64,000 nt of DNA from contig JAKLFM010000007.1 in assembly GCA_022711175.1 (NCBI GenBank), positions 21,035 through 85,034 of the forward strand. Direction: 5' to 3'. Numbering within the stretch: the stretch's first letter is position 1; every line of letters starts with the position of its first letter. The notes under the pieces were generated by a model. It was not told where the DNA came from and made no database searches. It saw only the letters and a list, made by a program, of their open reading frames with translations. Both the position numbers and the translations under genes were made by a program. Shown piece after piece: positions 28,262 to 36,833 of this stretch. This stretch comes from Bacteroidota bacterium (lineage in GTDB: Bacteria > Bacteroidota > Bacteroidia > Bacteroidales > UBA4417).

Positions 28262-29395
28262 TCACTGATATTTTCTTCCTTTCCATTCGTAAGGAAAAAT
28301 CAGCCCTGCAATACCTATTAATGCCGTATAAAACGCATTCAATATTTCCATAAACGAAAGCAGCAGGATGGTTTTTCCAACACCGGAAAATGATGCAACA
28401 CCCGCCAGCACAGGGAAATCTATTACCAGTTTAATAACATACCAAATAAGGGCAGCCTTCCAGGCCATCCCATTGAAAAACCCGATAACAAGTAAGACCG
28501 GCAACAGTGCATTCACAATGTAAACCAATGCTCCCGAAGCCAGCACACAAATATCATGATAACCTGTGTTTTTCGAAACCCAGCGCAGCCGCTGATTCAT
28601 AAATTCCCTGAAACTTGCAAGCGCCGGCGTTGAAACCATTGCCGCCGGTGATTTGATATACTGCACAGCTTTTGTCCCAAACTGTTTCTTCATGGATTGC
28701 AGCAGGAAAATATCATCTCCGGAAGAGTATTGCCTGTTTGATGAATATCCTCCCGCCTGCAGAAACGCCTCTTTTTCAAATGCCAGGTTGGCGCCGTTGG
28801 CCAGCAGCGGGAAACCTGCGGAGGCAGAACCTGCCGAAGTTGCAACTAAGCTGGCAAATTCCAGCGATTGCAAATTGCCAAACAGGCTGCCGCCGGAATT
28901 CATCCTTACGGGAGCCAGCAATATTTTCGGCTTGCGGGACTGGTAATATGCCGCTATTGCTGATAGCCATGTTTTCGGGAAACGGCAATCGGCATCAGTG
29001 GTCACAATAAGAGCGCCCGAAGCCTTTTCAACACCGGTTTCGATGGCGGCTTTTTTACCTTCCCTGCCTGCAAAGTCGGCCAGGTTGATGTACCGGATGC
29101 CTTCCCATGAAAATACTTCGATAAAAGAGTGAATAACCTGTTTGGTGCGGTCGTCGGAGTGGTCATCCACAAAAATGAGTTCAAAATCCTTTTTTGGATA
29201 GTCCTGCGCCATCATATCGTTAACCAGCGATGCCAGCCGTTGTTCCTCGTTTCGTACAGGGACAATTACCGAAACTCTTAATGACGTTTCGGCTGTTTTT
29301 GAAAACCGGGGCAGACGGAACCACCCGATGGTGATGGCAAGCATAAGCAGTGCATACAGTGCCAAAACTGCAACAGAAATAATAATCCAGGTCAT
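28262..29395 (-). CDS. Membrane-associated family 2 glycosyltransferase
   Basis: A 377-residue protein: one N-terminal helix, a GT-A domain and three or four C-terminal helices. GT2 motifs are 'VSVIVPVRNEEQRL' (NDP-sugar binding), 'ELIFVDDHSDDRT', the 'TTDADC' DxD motif (about residue 130) and 'QRLRWVSK' (Q/RxxRW of processive enzymes). It should transfer a sugar to a lipid or polymer at the inner membrane. It overlaps the upstream flippase-like gene by 4 bp, so the pair likely builds and handles one lipid-linked product. Confidence 0.85.
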   Translation of the reverse strand: MTWIIISVAVLALYALLMLAITIGWFRLPRFSKTAETSLRVSVIVPVRNEEQRLASLVNDMMAQDYPKKDFELIFVDDHSDDRTKQVIHSFIEVFSWEGIRYINLADFAGREGKKAAIETGVEKASGALIVTTDADCRFPKTWLSAIAAYYQSRKPKILLAPVRMNSGGSLFGNLQSLEFASLVATSAGSASAGFPLLANGANLAFEKEAFLQAGGYSSNRQYSSGDDIFLLQSMKKQFGTKAVQYIKSPAAMVSTPALASFREFMNQRLRWVSKNTGYHDICVLASGALVYIVNALLPVLLVIGFFNGMAWKAALIWYVIKLVIDFPVLAGVASFSGVGKTILLLSFMEILNAFYTALIGIAGLIFPYEWKGRKYQ

Positions 29396-30414
29396 TGTCG
29401 GATAAATTTGAGTTTATAAACGAAAAAAGCGCCGGCAAGCGCCGGAATTGCCAGGTTGATGATCCATAACAGGGTGGTAGCCGAAACTATGGCCAGCGAC
29501 AATCCACCCGGCATAGCTGCGCCGGCAAGCGTTCCTGTTGTGATAATTCCAAGCACAAAGATGGCCACCGAACCCCTCACACCCAACTCCGACAATGCCA
29601 CTGTGGGAATTGCAGCCAGCGCCAGGTAAATTACCGGAATAGCCATGGTTGCCTGCACAGGAGTGACCGGAATACCGAACAGCATGAGCACCAGGAAAAA
29701 CTGAAAACCAAAAACTCCATAACGAAGCAGGCTCATCATCAGCACGTTGAGTAATTCACGCCTTGAAAATTCGTTCAATACCTTCAGGTAGCTGCTTATC
29801 CTGTCCCAGTTTTTCTTTTCCACCCAGCCCGATAGCGATCCGAGCAGCGGCACGTTAAAGTAAAAAAGCACGAAAGCCACATTCGCCGTGACTATTCCAG
29901 CCAATATGCCTAGGTACATAGCCAGGTTCCAGGTACCTGAAAAAGGAAAATACACCGGCAGGAAAACCAGCAAAGCCACTGACCCCGCAAACACCGTTAC
30001 CAGCAACTGGCTCATGCTGCCGACAATGGTAAGCAATATGGCTTTCACGGGACTTGCTTCACGAAGCAGGAATGCCCGTCCGAAATACTCTCCTACGCGG
30101 TTGGGCGTGAAAATGCTCACCGTAACTCCCGTTAATACGGCAATTAAAGAATTTCTTAAGCTTACCTTTTCAATTTTCGCGATCAGGTACTGCCATTTCA
30201 GTGTTTCGGTAAGCCAGTTAACGGCCATCAGCAAAAGCAGGATGGTCACGATTGGTTTAACGAAGGGTTGATTCAAGGTGTTTATGAAAAGTTCCCTCGC
30301 CGGCAGTTCTTCTTTTGCGCCAAACAGCTTCCAGGCAATGTAACCGCACGAAAGCATAACGATCAGCAGCCTGATGGATATGTTTACCGTTTTACTTACT
30401 TTTGATTGCTTCAA
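29392..30414 (-). CDS. Lysylphosphatidylglycerol-synthase-like (UPF0104) membrane protein
   Basis: A 340-residue protein with about eight membrane helices, matching the LPG_synthase_TM/UPF0104 family. Features are an early 'NRVGEYFGRAFLLREASPVKA' loop and a late 'ALSELGVRGSVAIF' segment, both typical. The catalytic lysyl-transferase domain of MprF is absent, so it is a stand-alone flippase-like module. It starts with TTG at 30414 (M-K-Q-S-K) and its start region overlaps the promoter of divergent ruvC. Translationally coupled to the GT2 gene (4-bp overlap). Confidence 0.78.
   Translation of the reverse strand: MKQSKVSKTVNISIRLLIVMLSCGYIAWKLFGAKEELPARELFINTLNQPFVKPIVTILLLLMAVNWLTETLKWQYLIAKIEKVSLRNSLIAVLTGVTVSIFTPNRVGEYFGRAFLLREASPVKAILLTIVGSMSQLLVTVFAGSVALLVFLPVYFPFSGTWNLAMYLGILAGIVTANVAFVLFYFNVPLLGSLSGWVEKKNWDRISSYLKVLNEFSRRELLNVLMMSLLRYGVFGFQFFLVLMLFGIPVTPVQATMAIPVIYLALAAIPTVALSELGVRGSVAIFVLGIITTGTLAGAAMPGGLSLAIVSATTLLWIINLAIPALAGAFFVYKLKFIRQ
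30397..30404 (+). promoter_or_regulatory. -7 element of the ruvC promoter
   Basis: TACTTTTG, an exact TAnnTTTG match. The resulting transcription start (about 30410) excludes the upstream TTG at 30402 and supports TTG at 30444 as the ruvC start. The element lies inside the 5' end of the divergent LPG-synthase-like gene. Confidence 0.5.
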
Positions 30415-30443
30415 TTCCGGTACAAATTAGTAATCATCGAACA

Positions 30444-30995
30444 TTGCCAACCGAAAGGATCATACTCGGCATCGACCCCGGAACCAACATCATGGGTTTC
30501 GGGTTAATTGCGGTTAAAGGTAGCAAATTAAGTTTGATGGCGCTCGACGTCATAAAACTTGACCACCTTGAAACCCAGCCGTTAAAGCTCAAGAATATTT
30601 TTGAAAAGGTGCTGGCGCTGATCGATCATTTTCATCCCGATGAAGTAGCGCTTGAAGCGCCGTTTTTTGGCAAAAATGTTCAGAGTATGCTCAAACTGGG
30701 GCGGGCACAGGGAGTAGCCATGGCTGCAGCGCTGTACCGCGATATTCCGATTTTTGAATATTCGCCCCGCAAGGTGAAGCAATCCATCACCGGCCGCGGC
30801 AATGCCTCCAAGGAACAGGTTTCGGCCATGCTCAACCGCATGTTTACCATTGCCGAACAACCGAAATATTTCGATGCCACCGACGCCGTTGCGGTTGCCT
30901 GCTGTCATTACTTTCAGCGCAATACCGGCAATACCGGCAAAAGCTATTCAGGATGGGCTTCGTTTCTCAGCAATAATCCCGAAAGATTGGGCTGA
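30444..30995 (+). CDS. ruvC: Holliday junction endonuclease RuvC
   Basis: A 183-residue RuvC from TTG at 30444 (M-P-T-E-R-I-I-L); the frame is open further upstream to TTG at 30402, but the promoter makes that unlikely. The acidic catalytic residues are seen in 'GIDPGTNIMG' (Asp), 'VALEAPFFGKN' (Glu) and 'FDATDAVAVACCH' (two Asp). The basic 'KQSITGRGNASKEQV' segment is the usual DNA-contacting region. It resolves Holliday junctions with RuvAB, which are not in the window. Confidence 0.93.
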   Translation: MPTERIILGIDPGTNIMGFGLIAVKGSKLSLMALDVIKLDHLETQPLKLKNIFEKVLALIDHFHPDEVALEAPFFGKNVQSMLKLGRAQGVAMAAALYRDIPIFEYSPRKVKQSITGRGNASKEQVSAMLNRMFTIAEQPKYFDATDAVAVACCHYFQRNTGNTGKSYSGWASFLSNNPERLG

Positions 30996-31103
30996 TCTTA
31001 TATGTGAATTTTTAACATTTTTTAATTTTTCGGGCGGAACAATTTTCCACAACTTTGAACCGTTTTAAAGATAAAAATCCCGGGCACCTTATTCAAGACC
31101 TAA

Positions 31104-33926
31104 ATGAGACATTTTGTCAACCTCTGCCTCCTGCTTTTATTGAGTTTTCCTCTGCTGCTCACAGCCCAGAATCCATCCAAAGTAACCATCAAAGGCGTAG
31201 TACGCGATTCAACAAACGCCGAAGCCGGCTATGCTACGGTGATGCTGCTCAACACAAAAGACTCAACCCTGGTAAATTTTACCACTACCAACGATAAGGG
31301 CGTATTTTCGTTCAGTGCGGTACGCAACATGCCCTATCTGCTCAAAATCAGCCACATCAGTTACATCCCTCACCAGGAGATGCTGCAACCATCGGCCACC
31401 GAAGTGAATGACCTGGGGGTAATTATCATGAAGCCCATTTCGCAGGCGCTGATGGAGGTGGTGATAAAAGCTGCAAAGGCTCCGCTGCGCATCCGCGGCG
31501 ATACCATTGAATATGATGCCACCACCTTTAAAGTACCGCCGGGATCAACAGTCGAAGACCTGCTGCGCCGCCTGCCGGGCATTGATGTGGATGCCGAAGG
31601 CAATATCTCCACCCAGGGCAAAGATGTGAAACGCGTGTATGTTGACGGAAAAACCTTTTTCGGCGATGACCCGAAAAGCGTGACTAAAAATTTGGATGCC
31701 GAGGCCATTTCGAAAGTGCAGGTGTTCGACGAAAAATCGGAACAAACCAAACTCACCGGCGTTGACGACGGCACCAAGGAGAAAGCCATGAACCTCGGCC
31801 TGAAAGAGGAGTATAAGAAAGGGTCGTTCGGCAAAGCAACCGTGGCGGGAGGCACCTCCGAACGCTGGGCTTTGCGAGGCAATTATAATCGCTTTAACGA
31901 GAAAAACCAGTTGTCGTTTATAGGCTATGGCAACAACATCAATCAAGCCGGGGTAAACTGGGAAGATTACGGCGAATTTAAAGGACAAAACACCTTTAAC
32001 GATTATGATAACGGCGATTTTGGTTTTGGCGGAGGCGGACGAGGCTATTATGTGTTCATGGATGGCGGTATGGGCATGGGATCGGACAGGCGCGGATACA
32101 GTAAAAGTTACGGAGCCGGTGTCAATTATAATTTCGACAACAAAAAAACGAAGTACAACGCCAGTTATTTCTATAACCAAACCAGCCAGGACCTTGACCA
32201 GTACACCAATAAAAGCACCTTTCTCACCGAAGGCTCGGTGCTGAACAACGATACGGTAAATCAAAGCAATTTTTACGGGAACCACAGCATCGGAACCCGC
32301 TTTGAACACGACATTGATTCGAACAATAAAATCATTGCCAAGGTCAATGTGAAATTCAGCAACAGCAACAACACCAATTACCAGGTACAGCGATTTACTA
32401 CCGGTGAACTTGCGCCCATCAACAACCTCATCTCGGATAACAGCACCGACCTCGGTTCGTGGAGCCTTGGAACCGCAGCCATTTACAGGCACCGTTTCCT
32501 AAAGGCCGGCCGGTCGTTTGCTCTAAGTGCCGGATACAATACCAGCCACAATTCAACTGCCGACTCGCTGCTTTCGATCAACCAGTTTTTCACTGCGACA
32601 ACCTTTACCGAGCAAATAAGGCAGTTGAAGGACAGGGCTACCGATGCTACCGAGATCAAATCGAGCGCCCTATATACCGAGCCAATCACTAAAAAATGGT
32701 ACTGGGAAACTTTCTACAATTTCAGCCTCTCGGGCAACGAAGCCAACCGGCAGGTAAAAAGCCTTCCCGAAGAAAACCGCATCGACAGTGTGAGCGTTTA
32801 TTCCGACAACAGCACGTTGTATAATCGCCTCGGATCGAGCATACGGTATTCCAACAACGGGTTCAATGCCATGGCCGGCATCGCCTTGCAGCAGTTGAAA
32901 CTGAACGGCAGCTATTTACAGGATGAGGATATGCCGTTTTTAGATTCAGTTCCCGATATAAAGCGAACGTACAAAAATTGGGTGCCCAATATCAGTATCA
33001 ATTACCAGTTGCCCAACAATATGTACCTGTCACTCGATTACTCCTACAATGTTGACGAGCCCTCGGTAAGCGACCTGGCGCCGGTACCCAATTCGAGCAA
33101 CCGCAACTTTCTTGTGCTGGGCAACCCCGATCTGAAACCGGCAAGGTCGCATAGTGTGAGCTTCAGTTATAACTACTGGAATCCCGCTTCGTTTGCCAAC
33201 ATCGGCCTTTTTTCGACAGCATCGCTGAGCGAAGACCGGATTGTTTACAACCAGTGGATTAAAACAGTTCAAGGCGTTGGATTGCAGACCATCACCAAAC
33301 CTGATAATATCTCGGACGGTAAAGACCTGAGTGTGGGATTATGGTCGAACGTGCCAATTATCAAAACGAAGTTTTCGGTAGGGGTTGATGGTAGCTTCAA
33401 CATCGGGGAGTCGGCTTCGTTTGTAAACGATATCCGCAACGATAACAAGAATACAGGCGTTGATTTCGGACTGAATTTCGACATCACCCCTTCTACCAAA
33501 TTCATTCTTGACCTGCGCGGAAGCCTGGGATTCAATAAGATGAGTTATTCCATCCAGAAGGACCAGGATCAAAACATACAGAACCACGGCGTTTATGCTT
33601 CGCTCAAGTGGCAGTTTATCAACAAGACTTTCCTCGAAACCAGCTACAACTATACGGTGTATATCAATGACCGCTGGAATTTCGACCGCCGCATCCCCAT
33701 CTGGAATGCCTCGGTGAGGCGCATCATAGGCGAGAAAAACCGTTTTGAGGCCAGGCTTGCCGCTTTCGACATCTTTAACAAGCGTGTAAGCATAACGCAA
33801 ACAGCCACTTCCAATTATGTGCTGCAATCGATAGCGCCTACGCTGGCACGGTATTTTATGCTCAGCATCAGTTACAATCTCCGCGGTTACGAAACCAAGC
33901 TGGGCAAGAACCGGATGATGTTCTGA
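31104..33926 (+). CDS. Outer-membrane beta-barrel protein with carboxypeptidase-like N-domain
   Basis: A 940-residue protein: signal peptide (1-21, 'LLLTAQ'), a carboxypeptidase-regulatory-like/CarbopepD_reg beta-sandwich ('VTIKGVVRDSTNAEAGYATVML', about 25-110), a plug-like region ('VEDLLRRLPGIDVDAEGNISTQGKDVKRVYVDGKTFFGDDP', in parts), then a large barrel ending near the C-terminus with 'YFMLSISYNLRGYE'. It belongs to the outer-membrane beta-barrel family 3 relatives of TonB-dependent receptors but shows no clear TonB box. It is followed at 36 bp by a GLPGLI gene, a frequent pairing in Bacteroidota. A Gly/Tyr-rich stretch ('GDFGFGGGGRGYYVFMDGG', about 310) is notable. Confidence 0.85.
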   Translation: MRHFVNLCLLLLLSFPLLLTAQNPSKVTIKGVVRDSTNAEAGYATVMLLNTKDSTLVNFTTTNDKGVFSFSAVRNMPYLLKISHISYIPHQEMLQPSATEVNDLGVIIMKPISQALMEVVIKAAKAPLRIRGDTIEYDATTFKVPPGSTVEDLLRRLPGIDVDAEGNISTQGKDVKRVYVDGKTFFGDDPKSVTKNLDAEAISKVQVFDEKSEQTKLTGVDDGTKEKAMNLGLKEEYKKGSFGKATVAGGTSERWALRGNYNRFNEKNQLSFIGYGNNINQAGVNWEDYGEFKGQNTFNDYDNGDFGFGGGGRGYYVFMDGGMGMGSDRRGYSKSYGAGVNYNFDNKKTKYNASYFYNQTSQDLDQYTNKSTFLTEGSVLNNDTVNQSNFYGNHSIGTRFEHDIDSNNKIIAKVNVKFSNSNNTNYQVQRFTTGELAPINNLISDNSTDLGSWSLGTAAIYRHRFLKAGRSFALSAGYNTSHNSTADSLLSINQFFTATTFTEQIRQLKDRATDATEIKSSALYTEPITKKWYWETFYNFSLSGNEANRQVKSLPEENRIDSVSVYSDNSTLYNRLGSSIRYSNNGFNAMAGIALQQLKLNGSYLQDEDMPFLDSVPDIKRTYKNWVPNISINYQLPNNMYLSLDYSYNVDEPSVSDLAPVPNSSNRNFLVLGNPDLKPARSHSVSFSYNYWNPASFANIGLFSTASLSEDRIVYNQWIKTVQGVGLQTITKPDNISDGKDLSVGLWSNVPIIKTKFSVGVDGSFNIGESASFVNDIRNDNKNTGVDFGLNFDITPSTKFILDLRGSLGFNKMSYSIQKDQDQNIQNHGVYASLKWQFINKTFLETSYNYTVYINDRWNFDRRIPIWNASVRRIIGEKNRFEARLAAFDIFNKRVSITQTATSNYVLQSIAPTLARYFMLSISYNLRGYETKLGKNRMMF

Positions 33927-33962
33927 TCAGTGCTTTCATTTTCATCAAACGCATTCAAAACC

Positions 33963-34760
33963 ATGATAAACAACAGGATAACTTCCATCAGAAATACAGG
34001 GTTGCACTTTAAAGCAGGACTGGCACTAACGCTTTTGATGGTAATGACGGCTGTGAACATTTTCGCCCAAAAACCCGAAGGCTACATCCGCTACCTGCGA
34101 ACCGGCAACTGGGCCAAGCAGATGGCTGCCGTGGATTACCTGAGCAAGCAGCAGCGCGACCGCATGATGTACATGTGGGGCAACAGGTCGGAGTATAAAT
34201 CATTCGCTAACATGTGGTTCTCGCTTTCAGGTTCAAAGTACGAAGATTCGGAGGAGAAAGCCGACCGCGATGACGAAGGATACAATTGGCGCAAAGAGGA
34301 ATATACCATTATGCGCAATTTCGAAACGCAAACCATTCACGAGGTACAGTATATTCTCGGGAAAACATACATTATTGACGATTCGCTTCACTACCCTAAC
34401 TGGAAAATACTCAACGATATGAAGGAGGTAGCCGGGCACATCTGCATGAATGCTTTTTATGAAGACACCCTTAAAATGCAGAAAATTATCGCCTGGTATG
34501 CTCTTGATTTACCGGTAAGCACCGGCCCCGAAAGGCTGGGCGGACTGCCCGGAGTAATCCTTGAGATCGACATTAACGATGGCGCCATGGTAATTGCTGC
34601 CGACAAGGTGGAACTGAAACCCCTTACCACCGAACTCGACCTGCCAAAGAAAGTAAAAGGCCGGAAAATCAACGAAGCACAGTATTACGGAATCCTGAAA
34701 AAGCATTTCGACGAGCGCCGCGAAGCCGAAGAACCTCCGTTCTGGAGCATCCGGTATTAA
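33963..34760 (+). CDS. GLPGLI-family secreted protein
   Basis: A 265-residue exported protein. The signal peptide comes from the ATG at 33963 ('LALTLLMVMTAVNIFAQ'). The family-defining motif appears as 'GGLPGVILEIDIND' near residue 195, preceded by 'ALDLPVSTGPERLGG'. GLPGLI proteins are Bacteroidota-specific, function unknown, and often sit beside outer-membrane receptors, as here. The start at 33930 adds 11 residues before the signal peptide and is less likely. Confidence 0.88.
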   Translation: MINNRITSIRNTGLHFKAGLALTLLMVMTAVNIFAQKPEGYIRYLRTGNWAKQMAAVDYLSKQQRDRMMYMWGNRSEYKSFANMWFSLSGSKYEDSEEKADRDDEGYNWRKEEYTIMRNFETQTIHEVQYILGKTYIIDDSLHYPNWKILNDMKEVAGHICMNAFYEDTLKMQKIIAWYALDLPVSTGPERLGGLPGVILEIDINDGAMVIAADKVELKPLTTELDLPKKVKGRKINEAQYYGILKKHFDERREAEEPPFWSIRY

Positions 34761-34869
34761 ACTCCCGTGCCGGGTTGAAGAGACTGTCTGATAATTCTGA
34801 TTTTGAAAGAAAACAGGAGTCAGAATACAGAATTCAATTTGTAAGAGACTTTTAGAGTTTCTGAATCTT

Positions 34870-36048
34870 CTACATCAGCTTCTGGTATGCCTGCCACCAG
34901 CGGTCGGGCAGTTCGTCGCTGCAGGCGGTTTGGTAATCGCCATGCGTGCAGGGCACAATATAATGCCTCAGGTATTTGTGCTTTATATCTTCGGTGCATT
35001 TCACCTCCATCCACCAGCGTTCGGTTTTCTTGCTTTTATAAAAGATGATGCCCTCATCGTGGTTGGTGAGTTGCACGGTATAGCGGATAAAATCGTCGGA
35101 TTCGGCATTCGGGAAATCATCCTGGCGGTGGTAAAAGCCGTCGATAAAGTACCATATCATTTGTGCCACGAGGTGAGCCGTTTGGCCATGACGGTCGATA
35201 GCGGGGTTAAATTCGAAGATGCCCAGGCAGGAAAGTTTTTCGCTTAGCCCGGCATAGCGCATAATCTGGCAGGCTTCCTCGCCGTAAAAGCCGTTGGGCG
35301 TGGCGTTGCCGTTGCCGGGAGCGTCGGTCTGGCGGATGGCCGAAACATCGAACGACAGCACATCGCTGTTCCGCACCAGCGGCTCAATTTCGGGGAGATT
35401 GGCACGGGCCATTCCCAGGCGGTTGATGTCGAAAAAGAGATTCTTCATCAGCGTGATGGCGCCCTGGTCAACAAAATAGGTCTGGTAGCCGATGTTGGTA
35501 AAATTGAAGAGGTAATTGGGCTTGTGCAGGATGATATGGCTCAGGTAGCTGCGCGAGTTCACCTCTTTTTCGCCTTCGCCAAGGTCGAAAAGGTTGTCAA
35601 CGGCGGCTATGTTGATGATGTGTTTCAGGCTTTCGTAAGCTTTATAAATGGCGTAAGTAAGGTCCTGGCCACCGCCGATGATCACCGGCACAATCTTTTT
35701 ACTCACCAGTGCGCTCACCACCGTTGAAAGGGCAAAATAGGTATCTGTCACTTCGTGCCCGCGCATCAGGGTGCCGAGGTCGGCAATGCGCAGCGGGTAA
35801 TCGCCCGGATAGAGGCGGTAAAGATATTCCCTTACAAAATCGGCAGCCATGGAACAACCTTCGTTGGCAATGGCACGGCGGTCCTCGTCAACACCTATCA
35901 GGGCAATGTCGATGTCTTTAAGATCGGGGAACCCGCCTTCGGCTGAATGAATGTCGATTACTTCGCCCATCCTTTTGTACAGCGGATTGGGTGCGACGGG
36001 CAGTTCAAAATTGTTTACAGGCCTGAAATAAACTGAAATGTCGTTCAT
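34870..36048 (-). CDS. Arginase/formimidoylglutamase-fold protein with degenerate metal site
   Basis: A 392-residue ureohydrolase-fold protein. Of the six usual Mn2+ ligands only the three corresponding to D151, D155 and D234 remain. The 'GGDH'-type His is Q128 (G-G-G-Q-D), the His of 'DAHxD' is L153 (D-N-L-F-D), and the second Asp of 'SxDxD' is S236 (S-F-D-V-S). It is therefore probably not a normal arginase, agmatinase or HutG enzyme, although databases often label this family 'formimidoylglutamase'. In several Bacteroidota a homologue lies directly after topA; here about 6.4 kb of accessory DNA separates the two. Role unknown. Confidence 0.8.
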   Translation of the reverse strand: MNDISVYFRPVNNFELPVAPNPLYKRMGEVIDIHSAEGGFPDLKDIDIALIGVDEDRRAIANEGCSMAADFVREYLYRLYPGDYPLRIADLGTLMRGHEVTDTYFALSTVVSALVSKKIVPVIIGGGQDLTYAIYKAYESLKHIINIAAVDNLFDLGEGEKEVNSRSYLSHIILHKPNYLFNFTNIGYQTYFVDQGAITLMKNLFFDINRLGMARANLPEIEPLVRNSDVLSFDVSAIRQTDAPGNGNATPNGFYGEEACQIMRYAGLSEKLSCLGIFEFNPAIDRHGQTAHLVAQMIWYFIDGFYHRQDDFPNAESDDFIRYTVQLTNHDEGIIFYKSKKTERWWMEVKCTEDIKHKYLRHYIVPCTHGDYQTACSDELPDRWWQAYQKLM

Positions 36049-36307
36049 GGTACCGGGTTAAGATATTGCAGCAACAAATGCATGCTCCAAACAAAGAAAC
36101 GAAGTTTTTAACGGGTACGGATGAATGATCCCGGGAATTTATCACAAACCAAAAGTTAATAAACCGACACCCGGTAAAATAACCTGGAGTGATTAGTCCT
36201 TTATGAAGAAATGGCCGGAAAATTCTGACAGGATTTCGGACTCGGCAAGTCGATACTGTGAATTGGAACTTACACGAACTTGTTAATAACTTTTTCTGGC
36301 TTTTTTA

Positions 36308-36318
36308 CCCCCCCCCCC
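36308..36318 (+). repeat. Homopolymeric C11 tract at a promoter
   Basis: Eleven consecutive C residues in an AT-rich context, ending 2 nt before the GTTG of the -33 element. Tracts of this length are prone to slipped-strand length change. Confidence 0.95.
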
Positions 36319-36320
36319 TG

Positions 36321-36350
36321 TTGATTTTTTACTTTTCTGTATTATCTTTG
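36321..36350 (+). promoter_or_regulatory. Promoter in leader copy 1
   Basis: TTG at 36321-36323, 19-nt spacer, TATCTTTG at 36343-36350. The same arrangement is conserved in copy 2. Confidence 0.65.
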
Positions 36351-36448
36351 ATTCAGAATAAGAATTACAATAAGTATAGCAGGAAAGAAATACGACTATT
36401 AAACCAGCAACTCTCCGTAACTCAAATCATAACAACAATAACCAATAA

Positions 36449-36484
36449 ATGAAACCCTGGCAAGGTAACTGTTTTGCCGGATGA
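36449..36484 (+). CDS. Conserved 11-residue mini-ORF in leader copy 1
   Basis: ATG-to-stop frame encoding MKPWQGNCFAG, preceded by an A-rich, T-poor leader (aacaacaataaccaataa) of the kind that favours initiation in Bacteroidota. It lies about 95 nt after the predicted transcription start. The frame is identical in copy 2 (39399-39434). It could be a leader peptide or a short secreted or signalling peptide; no signal sequence is present. A second short frame starting with GTG (36495-36539) and a 5-codon frame overlapping the stop also exist. Translation is not proven. Confidence 0.4.
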   Translation: MKPWQGNCFAG

Positions 36485-36552
36485 TATTTAAGGAGTGATT
36501 GCCTTTTGCCTGATTAAGACTTTAAATACCCGGGGTTAGCCTCCCCAAGCAT

Positions 36553-36574
36553 AAAAAAGACCTCCCCCGGAGGT
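36553..36574 (-). terminator. Minus-strand terminator in leader copy 1
   Basis: Minus strand: ACCTCC-ggg-GGAGGT stem (36569-36574 with 36560-36565), then a T run (complement of 36553-36558). It ends a possible 70-nt RNA started from 36628-36635. Confidence 0.7.
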
Positions 36575-36627
36575 TTATTAGCCAATGCACATTAACTAAG
36601 TACGAACCAAAACCGAGAGAGGCTTTG

Positions 36628-36635
36628 CAAAGATA
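36628..36635 (-). promoter_or_regulatory. Minus-strand -7 element in leader copy 1
   Basis: TATCTTTG on the minus strand, also present in copy 2 (39577-39584). Together with the terminator at 36553-36574 it defines a possible small RNA or attenuated leader pointing toward the arginase-fold gene. A 4-residue frame (MCIG) is present in it. Confidence 0.5.
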
Positions 36636-36751
36636 TGGCAAAATTGACCTGATTTCCTGTCTTTACAGGCAGTTTATAACGATATAATAAAATATCGGCA
36701 GACAGGAAGGCGTTGTATTACCGGTTTTGGCAACCCTTTACTTAACAATTG

Positions 36752-36765
36752 AACCGGCGCCGGTT
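36752..36765. promoter_or_regulatory. 14-bp GC palindrome upstream of the copy-1 lipoprotein
   Basis: AACCGGCGCCGGTT is a perfect palindrome in AT-rich DNA, 17 bp before the -33 element of the lipoprotein promoter. Copy 2 has AACCGGCGCTGGTT at 39709-39722, one base off the palindrome. A regulator site is plausible. Confidence 0.35.
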
Positions 36766-36781
36766 AGACTTTACTGCGTGA

Positions 36782-36811
36782 TTGGAAAAAGTCTTCCCCT
36801 ATATACATTTG
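36782..36811 (+). promoter_or_regulatory. Promoter of the 36834 lipoprotein operon
   Basis: TTG at 36782-36784, 19-nt spacer, TACATTTG at 36804-36811, 22 nt before the ATG. The matching position in module 2 reads GACATTTA and is probably weak. Confidence 0.65.
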
Positions 36812-36833
36812 TTTTAGGGATAATAATATTAAA

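Larger units (their letters stand above)
36281..36640. repeat. Leader repeat, copy 1 (poly-C tract, promoter, mini-ORF, antisense unit)
   Basis: Direct-repeat partner of 39227-39590. A 149-nt core (36395-36543) is identical to 39345-39493, the flanks are about 70-90% alike, and weaker similarity continues to about 36795. It holds a C11 tract (36308-36318), a TTG-N19-TATCTTTG promoter, an A-rich leader, an 11-codon mini-ORF, and a minus-strand promoter plus terminator. AT-rich on both sides. Confidence 0.9.

Noticed and set aside
31545..32492. 315-codon minus-strand frame
   Set aside because: Antisense to the outer-membrane barrel gene. Its hydrophobic pattern is the mirror of the coding strand and no domain is recognisable.
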